A DNA stretch of 64,000 nt, taken from NCBI RefSeq assembly GCF_034007085.1, contig NZ_JAVERO010000001.1, positions 1 to 64,000 of the forward strand, given 5' to 3'. The notes under the pieces are model-generated. The model was not told the DNA's origin, made no database searches, and worked only from the letters and a program-made list of their open reading frames with translations. The position numbers and the translations under genes are program-made. Positions 58,460 to 64,000 of the stretch are shown piece after piece (the stretch's first letter is position 1; every line of letters begins with the position of its first letter). Source of the stretch: Castellaniella sp034007085. Lineage in GTDB: Bacteria > Pseudomonadota > Gammaproteobacteria > Burkholderiales > Burkholderiaceae_B.

Positions 58460-60544
58460 ATGAACAGTATCCGCACCGCCGGCAACCCCCTCCTCGTCCC
58501 GGCCGAGGCATTCGTGGACTACGGCGCCGTCCGGCCCGAACACATCGAGCCTGCCGTGCGTGAACTGATCGATGCTTCACGCGCCGCCATCGAGGCGGCC
58601 GCTGCCTGCACCGATCCACCTGACTGGGACAATCTGGTCGAGGTCATCGAAGACCCCTCCGAACGCCTGCATCGCGCCTGGGCCATTGCCGGCCACCTGA
58701 ACAGTGTGGTCAACACGCCGGACCTGCGCGCCGCCTACAACGCCTGCCTGCCCCTGATAAGTGAATTTTTCACCTGGGTCGGCCTGCATCGCGGCCTGTA
58801 TGAGCGCTACCGGGCGCTGGCGGCCAGTCCGGCCTTCGAAGCCCTGTCGCCGACCCGTCGACGCATCGTCGAACTGGCCCTGCGCGATTTCCGTCTCAGC
58901 GGTGTCGAACTGCAAGGCACCGCACGCGAAACCTATGCGCGCAACGCCGATCTGCAGGCCCAGGTGTCCCAGAAATTCTCGGAAAACGTGCTGGATGCCA
59001 CGGACCACTGGTCCTTGCTGATCACTGATGAAAGCCGCCTCGAAGGCCTGCCGCCCGATGTCCTTGCGGCGGCCGCCCAGGCCGCCCGGTCGGCCGGTGA
59101 GTCTGGCTGGAAACTAACCCTGCACATGCCCTGCTACCTGCCGGTCATGCAGCATGCCAGGGATCGGGAACTGCGCCAGACTCTGTACCGCGCCCACGCC
59201 ACCCGCGCCTCGGACCAGGGCGATCCAGCATTCGACAATTCCGAATCCATTGAAACCTTGCTGGCGCTGCGGGCCGAAGAAGCCGCCCTGCTGGGCCACG
59301 CCGACTTTGCCAGCCTGCGCCTGGAAACCCGCATGGCCGACAGCGCCGGGCAAGTGCTGGATTTTCTGCGTGAACTGGCCACCCGGGCCCGCCCCAGCGC
59401 CCAGCGCGACCTGGACGAACTGCGCGCCTTCGCCGCGCGCGAACTGCAGCTGGAATCGCTGGAACCCTGGGATATCGCCTACGCCTCCGAACGCCTGCGC
59501 GAAAGCCGTTACGCCTATTCCGACGAAGAACTGCGTCCCTATTTCACCGAATCCCGCGTGCTGGATGGCCTGTTCCAGGTCATTCACACCCTGTTCGGCG
59601 TGCGCCTGGAAATCACCGATGCCCCCACCTGGCATGCCGATGCCCGCATCTACCGGGTCCTGGATGCCCAGGACCGGGAACTGGGCCGTTTGGGCATGGA
59701 CCTGTATGCCCGGACCGGCAAACAGGGCGGCGCCTGGGTAGACAGCGAACGCAGCCGCCGCGTGCATGCTGGACGGCTGCAGACTCCACTGGTCTGGTTG
59801 ACCTGCAATTTCCCCACGCCGCAGGATGGCCGCGAGGCGCTGCTGTCGCATGACGACGTGATCACGCTCTTTCACGAAAGCGGCCACGCCATGCACGCAC
59901 TGCTGTCGCGTGTGGACGACCCCGGCGCAGCGGCCTTCGCAGCCGTCGAATGGGATGCCATCGAACTGCCCTCGCAGTTCATGGAAAATTTCTGCTGGGA
60001 ATGGGACGTGCTGCAATCCCTGACCCGCCATGCGGACACCGGCGCTTCCTTGCCGCGTGATCTGTATGATCGGATGATGGCCGCCCGCAACTTCCAAAGC
60101 GGCCTGCAGACCCTGCGCCAGGTCGAATTCGCCCTGTTCGACATGCTGATCCACACCCAGGCCAGCGGCCTGTCGATCAGCCAGGTCCTGGATACCCTGG
60201 ACCAGGTCCGCCAGGAAGTCGCATTGCTGATTCCGCCTGCCTGGCATCGCTTCCCGCATGCCTTTTCGCATCTGTTCGCGGGCGGCTATGGCGCTGGCTA
60301 CTACAGCTACAAATGGGCCGAAGTCCTGTCGGCTGACGCCTTCGCAGCGTTCGAGGAAAACGCCCGGCCCGGCGCGGATGGCACGCGCAATGTATTCGAC
60401 CCGGCCACCAGCCGCCGCTATCTGGACGAGATCATCGCCGTCGGGGGCTCGCGCCCGGCTGCGGAATCCTTTCGCGCCTTCCGTGGCCGCGACCCTGACA
60501 TCAATGCCCTGCTGCGACACAGCGGGCTGGAGGAAACCCAGTGA
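58460..60544 (+). CDS. prlC: M3-family oligopeptidase (oligopeptidase A-like)
   Basis: A 694-residue zinc metallopeptidase. HESGHAMH carries His472, Glu473 and His476; the third ligand glutamate is in a downstream helix near FAAVEWDAIELPSQFMENF. The C-terminal QTLRQVEFALFDMLIHT and GYGAGYYSYKWAEVL segments are typical of the M3A branch. It degrades signal peptides and other short peptides in the cytoplasm. The usual F in HEFGH is S here. No clear ribosome-binding site. Overlaps the SCO gene by 4 bases. Confidence 0.93.
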   Translation: MNSIRTAGNPLLVPAEAFVDYGAVRPEHIEPAVRELIDASRAAIEAAAACTDPPDWDNLVEVIEDPSERLHRAWAIAGHLNSVVNTPDLRAAYNACLPLISEFFTWVGLHRGLYERYRALAASPAFEALSPTRRRIVELALRDFRLSGVELQGTARETYARNADLQAQVSQKFSENVLDATDHWSLLITDESRLEGLPPDVLAAAAQAARSAGESGWKLTLHMPCYLPVMQHARDRELRQTLYRAHATRASDQGDPAFDNSESIETLLALRAEEAALLGHADFASLRLETRMADSAGQVLDFLRELATRARPSAQRDLDELRAFAARELQLESLEPWDIAYASERLRESRYAYSDEELRPYFTESRVLDGLFQVIHTLFGVRLEITDAPTWHADARIYRVLDAQDRELGRLGMDLYARTGKQGGAWVDSERSRRVHAGRLQTPLVWLTCNFPTPQDGREALLSHDDVITLFHESGHAMHALLSRVDDPGAAAFAAVEWDAIELPSQFMENFCWEWDVLQSLTRHADTGASLPRDLYDRMMAARNFQSGLQTLRQVEFALFDMLIHTQASGLSISQVLDTLDQVRQEVALLIPPAWHRFPHAFSHLFAGGYGAGYYSYKWAEVLSADAFAAFEENARPGADGTRNVFDPATSRRYLDEIIAVGGSRPAAESFRAFRGRDPDINALLRHSGLEETQ

Positions 60545-61125
60545 AACGCACGCTTCAACATCTGTTGGCCGCCCTGACCCTGTGGACAGGCGGCATGGGC
60601 CTGGCGCTGGCTACCGTGCACCCCGTGCGCGGCTTTCTGCCGGACCTGCAATTCACCCTGAAAGGCGCGGGCGATGTCACCGTCACGCAGCAGGACTTCT
60701 CCGGCAAGGTAGTATTGATGTTCTTCGGCTACGCCAGTTGCCCTGACATCTGCCCCACCACCATGGCGCAGCTGGCCCAGGTGACCGAGGCCCTGGGGCC
60801 TGCCGCCGAACAGGTGCGCATCCTGTTCGTCAGTGTGGATCCCCACCGGGACACACCGGACATCCTGCAGGCCTATGTGGATCAGTTCGACCCCCATGCC
60901 ATCGGCCTGACCGGCGATGAAAAATCCATCGCCGCGCTGGCGCGCCGCTATCGGGTTGCCTACCAGATCCAGCGCCCGGATCCTCAAAACCCGGACGCTC
61001 CCTATGAAGTCGCCCACAGCCGCGGCATCTATGCCTTCGATCAGCAAGGCAAGGCCGTCTGGCTGGCAGCGGACGGCGAATCCCAGGAAGAACTGCTCAC
61101 CGCCGTGAAACCGCTGCTGCACTGA
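60541..61125 (+). CDS. SCO1/SenC-family copper chaperone
   Basis: A 194-residue protein with an N-terminal signal/anchor (hydrophobic about 6-25) and a thioredoxin fold. The copper ligands are Cys67 and Cys71 (CPDIC) plus His159 (EVAHS). SVDPHRDTP near 98 is diagnostic. It helps build the CuA centre of cytochrome oxidase on the periplasmic side. It overlaps the peptidase stop and is convergent with the flavoprotein gene 4 bp away. No oxidase genes are nearby. Confidence 0.92.
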   Translation: MKRTLQHLLAALTLWTGGMGLALATVHPVRGFLPDLQFTLKGAGDVTVTQQDFSGKVVLMFFGYASCPDICPTTMAQLAQVTEALGPAAEQVRILFVSVDPHRDTPDILQAYVDQFDPHAIGLTGDEKSIAALARRYRVAYQIQRPDPQNPDAPYEVAHSRGIYAFDQQGKAVWLAADGESQEELLTAVKPLLH

Positions 61126-61129
61126 TCTG

Positions 61130-62527
61130 TCAGGCCGTTTGCCGCACGGCGTCGCGCAGCGCCGTGCGGATGCCTTCTTCGATCGTGGGATGGTAGAACG
61201 GCAGCCTCAGCATGTCCGGCACGGTCAATTCCATCTGCAAGGCCCAGGCCAGCAAATGGGCGACATGTTCTGCATCTGGACCCACCATTTCCGCCCCCAG
61301 GAAACGCTGGTCGGATTTACGCATGTAGACGTGCAACAGCCCCTGGTTGCGCTGCATCACGCGTGAACGGCCCTGGCGCGTCCAATCGACCGCGCCGATG
61401 GCGACCGGTTCCAGATCCCCCAGCGCAGCATGGCCGCCGCCCACCTGCATGATCTGCGGATCACTGAACACGATCGCCAGAGGCGCGCGGCGCGGCAACG
61501 CCTGTACATCGGGCCAGGCGGCGGCATTGCGGCCGGCCAGACGGCCATCGTCGGATGCCTCGTGCTGGATGGCATGGCGGCCCGTGACGTCGCCCGCCAT
61601 AAACACAGGCTGGCCATGGACCTGCAGCGTGGCCGGATCGAAATGCGGCCGTCCGTGCTCGTCCAGCGGCATCGAGGTGCGTTCCAGATGGAGTGCTTCC
61701 AGTGCCGGATCGCGGCCTGCCGTCAGCAGCACGTGGTCGAAACGTTCCACGGTTTCCGGACTGCCGTCAGCCGACCAGCCCACCACGGCCTGGTCGCCTT
61801 CGCGGCGCACCGTCGTGACCCGGGCGTTCTGGACCAGGGACAGTTCCGGCGCCAGCAAGGCCACGGCCGCCGCGCGCACCAGAGGATCGCTCAAATGGGC
61901 GAAACTGCCCGATCGGTTCAGCAGCCGCACCCGTACGCCCAGGCGCGCGAGCGCCAGGCCCAGTTCGACGCCAATCACACCGGAACCGACCACCAGCACG
62001 CTGCGCGGCAGGTCACGCCAATCGAATACATCGTCATTGACGATGGCCAGGTCCCCCAGCGGGCGATACGCATCCGGCACATTGGGCCGGGTGCCCGTGG
62101 CCAGGATGATGCGGCGCGCATGCACTTCACGTCCATCCGCTGCCTGCAATACGCCATCGCGCAGAAATTCGACGGGTGCGTCCAGCCGGTGTTCCGGAGG
62201 CATTGCCTGCACATCCTCGACCACGAAACCGACGAAACGGTCGCGTTCGCGCCGCACCCGATCCATCACAGCCACGCCATCGACCCGAGGCGGGGCATCC
62301 AGCCGAATGCCAAACCCGGCTGCATGGCGCATGTCGGCCACGGACTGGGCTGCTGCGATCAGCAGCTTGGATGGCATGCAGCCCACCCGGGCACACATGG
62401 TGCCGTGCGGCCCGCCTTCGATCAGCAGGGGCTTCAGGCCCGCCTTGAGGACTTCCCGGTAGGCCGGCAGGCCGGCCGAGCCGGCGCCGATGATGGCGAC
62501 ATCGCAGTCGATGATCCGCTGATTCAT
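61130..62527 (-). CDS. Dihydrolipoyl dehydrogenase-like flavoprotein disulfide oxidoreductase
   Basis: A 465-residue class I pyridine nucleotide-disulfide oxidoreductase. FAD site DVAIIGAGSAGLPAY at 9-23, redox pair Cys45/Cys50 in CARVGCMPSK (instead of CLNVGC), NAD site VVGSGVIGVELGLAL near 170, FMAGDVTGRHA near 300, and the C-terminal HPTIEEG with the catalytic histidine. No lipoyl domain is present and it stands outside any 2-oxoacid dehydrogenase operon. Its substrate may therefore be a free thiol or other disulfide rather than the PDH core. The start could be 62542. Confidence 0.9.
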   Translation of the reverse strand: MNQRIIDCDVAIIGAGSAGLPAYREVLKAGLKPLLIEGGPHGTMCARVGCMPSKLLIAAAQSVADMRHAAGFGIRLDAPPRVDGVAVMDRVRRERDRFVGFVVEDVQAMPPEHRLDAPVEFLRDGVLQAADGREVHARRIILATGTRPNVPDAYRPLGDLAIVNDDVFDWRDLPRSVLVVGSGVIGVELGLALARLGVRVRLLNRSGSFAHLSDPLVRAAAVALLAPELSLVQNARVTTVRREGDQAVVGWSADGSPETVERFDHVLLTAGRDPALEALHLERTSMPLDEHGRPHFDPATLQVHGQPVFMAGDVTGRHAIQHEASDDGRLAGRNAAAWPDVQALPRRAPLAIVFSDPQIMQVGGGHAALGDLEPVAIGAVDWTRQGRSRVMQRNQGLLHVYMRKSDQRFLGAEMVGPDAEHVAHLLAWALQMELTVPDMLRLPFYHPTIEEGIRTALRDAVRQTA

Positions 62528-62558
62528 TTCTCGTCTCGTCATAAGCTCGACACTTCGA

Positions 62559-63131
62559 TCAGGCAGGCACCCGCCATTCCGACACATGGTCGCGCCAGTC
62601 TGGCCGCTCGATCGGCTCGGGCGTATCGATCGGCGTGCCTATCGCCAGATAGCCCATGAAACGTTCATCCAGGGGGTCAAAGCCCAGCGCCTCGCCCACC
62701 CCATCCAGGTAGGTGCCCACGCCAGTGCTCCAGAAGGCGCCAAAGCCCAGGGCATGTGCCGCATTGAGCATGTTCATGACGGCTGCGCTCACGGCCAGCA
62801 GGCTTTCGTGTTCAGGAATGCGGCCGGTGGGATCCGGACGGCAGCCCAGCGCAATCACCAGCGGCACTTTCGACAGCCATTTGCGGGCATTGTCCACCTT
62901 GGGTTGCGGCAAGGGTTCGCCTGCGGCAATCCCGGCCTGGACGCCCACGTCCACCAGAGCGGGCACATCGGCTCCGCGCACCAGCACAAAGCGCCAGGGC
63001 TTGACTGCACCGTGGTCGGGCGCACGCAGGGCGGCACTCAGAATCAGATCCAGTTGCTCATCGGTCGGGCCGGGGGCCTGGACGAACTTGATCGAGCGGC
63101 GGCTCAGCACCACATCAAAAAAATCGCTCAT
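62559..63131 (-). CDS. Nitroreductase-family FMN protein (YdjA-like)
   Basis: A 190-residue protein with the nitroreductase fold: LSRRSIKFVQ near 10-19, RAPDHGAVKPWRFVLV near 40-55, and GFGAFWSTG near 130 that shapes the FMN site. The single-domain YdjA branch reduces small electrophiles using NAD(P)H; the physiological substrate is unknown. The ATG at 63131 is chosen over a GTG nine bases upstream because of spacing from GAGG. It lies between pdxJ and the flavoprotein gene. Confidence 0.9.
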   Translation of the reverse strand: MSDFFDVVLSRRSIKFVQAPGPTDEQLDLILSAALRAPDHGAVKPWRFVLVRGADVPALVDVGVQAGIAAGEPLPQPKVDNARKWLSKVPLVIALGCRPDPTGRIPEHESLLAVSAAVMNMLNAAHALGFGAFWSTGVGTYLDGVGEALGFDPLDERFMGYLAIGTPIDTPEPIERPDWRDHVSEWRVPA

Positions 63132-63197
63132 TGGAAACACAACCTCGCTTCAAAATCTCCCGAGCGCGCGCCAGCGTTTGCCAGCGCCGGCAGCACG

Positions 63198-63923
63198 CTA
63201 GGGACAGGAGGCCCGGATCAACAGGGCCTTCATGCGCCGGATGGCCGGCTCCCAGCCGTCGAACACGGCCTGAGCAACGATAGCATGGCCGATGTTCAGT
63301 TCCGAGATACCCGGCAAAGCGGCAATGGGTTCGACATTGTCGTAATGCAGGCCGTGGCCGGCGTTGACCCGCAGCCCCTCGCCCACGCCGAGCGCAATGG
63401 CGGCCCGCAGGCGTTCCATCTGGGCGACCCGTGATGCGGCATCGGGCGCATCGGCATACGTGCCGGTATGCAATTCGATCACCCGGGCGCCTGCACGCGC
63501 TGCAGCATCGATCTGATCAGCCTCGGGATCGATGAACAGGGACACGCGGATGCCGGCGTCATGCAGCCGCGCAACCGCCGATGCCACCTCGTCATAGCGG
63601 CCCAGCACATCCAGACCACCTTCCGTGGTCAGTTCGCGCCGGTTCTCGGGCACCAGGCAGACGTCATGGGGACGGATGTCGCAGGCGATGGCCAGCATCT
63701 CCGGGGTGATGGCGCATTCCAGGTTCATGCGCGTGCGCAGCGCCGGCCGAATGGCGCGCACGTCAGCATCCTGGATATGGCGCCGGTCTTCGCGCAGGTG
63801 CAGCGTGATCAGATCCGCTCCGGCATCCTCGGCACGCAGCGCCGCTTGCAGAGGATCGGGATAGGTCGTCAGGCGCTGCTGGCGCAGGGTGGCGACGTGA
63901 TCGATATTGACGCCCAGTTCCAT
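63198..63923 (-). CDS. pdxJ: Pyridoxine 5'-phosphate synthase
   Basis: A 241-residue TIM-barrel enzyme that joins 1-deoxyxylulose 5-phosphate and 3-amino-2-oxopropyl phosphate to pyridoxine phosphate. It starts ELGVNIDHVATLRQ and carries LHLREDRRHI near 42, CLVPENRRELTTEGGLDV near 87, and VNAGHGLHYDN near 190. It shares its first base with the stop of the preceding efflux lipoprotein gene, so translational coupling is likely, although the two functions are unrelated. Confidence 0.96.
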   Translation of the reverse strand: MELGVNIDHVATLRQQRLTTYPDPLQAALRAEDAGADLITLHLREDRRHIQDADVRAIRPALRTRMNLECAITPEMLAIACDIRPHDVCLVPENRRELTTEGGLDVLGRYDEVASAVARLHDAGIRVSLFIDPEADQIDAAARAGARVIELHTGTYADAPDAASRVAQMERLRAAIALGVGEGLRVNAGHGLHYDNVEPIAALPGISELNIGHAIVAQAVFDGWEPAIRRMKALLIRASCP

Positions 63924-64000
63924 CAGGATGCCTCCGGCAGGTCATCGGCCGACCAGCCACCGCCCAGTGACTTGTACAGTTCCACCCGGTTGAACAGTGC
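63923..64000 (-). CDS. NodT-type RND outer-membrane efflux lipoprotein, C-terminal end only
   Basis: Twenty-five codons and a stop are visible; the rest lies beyond the right edge. The segment ALFNRVELYKSLGGGW is the well-conserved C-terminus of TolC/NodT-type outer-membrane factors (usually V-x-L-Y-K-x-L-G-G-G-W). It implies an RND efflux operon upstream, outside the window. The stop overlaps the pdxJ start by one base. Confidence 0.8.
   Translation of the reverse strand, partial: ALFNRVELYKSLGGGWSADDLPEAS

Noticed and set aside
1..64000. tRNA, rRNA, tmRNA or CRISPR loci
   Set aside because: No cloverleaf-type sequence, rRNA segment or regularly spaced repeat was recognised; smpB occurs without a visible ssrA nearby.

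Overview
The window is high-GC, densely coded chromosomal DNA of a betaproteobacterium. Gene order and protein sequences fit Burkholderiales, most likely Alcaligenaceae (the Bordetella/Achromobacter/Castellaniella neighbourhood). The strongest pointers are the rpsB-tsf-pyrH-frr-uppS-cdsA-dxr-rseP-bamA-ompH-lpxD-fabZ-lpxA-lpxB-rnhB block, and the pyruvate dehydrogenase operon with a lipoyl-fused E3 next to a PAS kinase/FixJ-type pair, folD and an M3 peptidase. Genus and species cannot be fixed from this sequence alone. No rRNA, tRNA or CRISPR array was seen.

Layout. 1-2.0 kb: a DUF4239 membrane protein cut by the window edge, an ArsC-family reductase and a DUF3298-type lipoprotein. 2.1-6.0 kb: the sulfate ABC importer operon sbp-cysT-cysW-cysA, led by a hairpin/T-tract that contains the sbp ribosome-binding site. 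6.0-11.5 kb, minus strand: exported ankyrin protein, tatD, holB, tmk, mltG and a YeiH-type permease. 11.6-14.4 kb: a decayed Tn3-family element with perfect 26-bp terminal inverted repeats and a 5-bp target duplication. It carries remnants of tnpR and tnpA, an apparently intact RHH/PIN toxin-antitoxin pair, and a metal-responsive MerR/thioredoxin/GDCCVxC cassette with a broken Trx-MerP chimera. 14.5-20.2 kb: ygfZ, a valine-degradation operon (acyl-CoA dehydrogenase, HIBYL-CoA hydrolase, mmsB), rnfH-ratA and divergent smpB. 20.3-25.2 kb: ogt, ppsA with its divergent regulator ppsR, and a SpoU methyltransferase.

25.2-40.0 kb: the large minus-strand cluster for translation (S2, EF-Ts, RRF), UMP kinase, isoprenoid and phospholipid synthesis (Dxr, UppS, CdsA), envelope proteolysis and outer-membrane assembly (RseP, BamA, OmpH), lipid A synthesis (LpxD, FabZ, LpxA, LpxB) and RNase HII. 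40.2-44.2 kb, plus strand: map, glnD, dsbB. 44.3-48.5 kb, minus strand: folC, a SPOR protein, cvpA, purF. 48.7-54.9 kb, minus strand: aceE-aceF-lpdA, whose three lipoyl modules are almost identical at DNA level. 55.2-61.1 kb, plus strand: PAS kinase/FixJ-type regulator, folD, M3 peptidase, SCO1/SenC protein. 61.1-64.0 kb, minus strand: a second pyridine nucleotide-disulfide oxidoreductase, a nitroreductase, pdxJ and the last codons of a NodT-type outer-membrane efflux lipoprotein.

Most of the window is conserved housekeeping chromosome. The accessory signal is concentrated in the Tn3-family remnant. Its TA pair sits directly between tnpR and tnpA, and its passenger operon has a textbook MerR-type promoter (20-bp spacer, perfect 14-bp palindrome) that now drives only a thioredoxin-like protein, its own regulator and a very cysteine-rich small protein. 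Several start codons (sbp, mltG) sit directly behind stable stem-loops, which suggests translational control.
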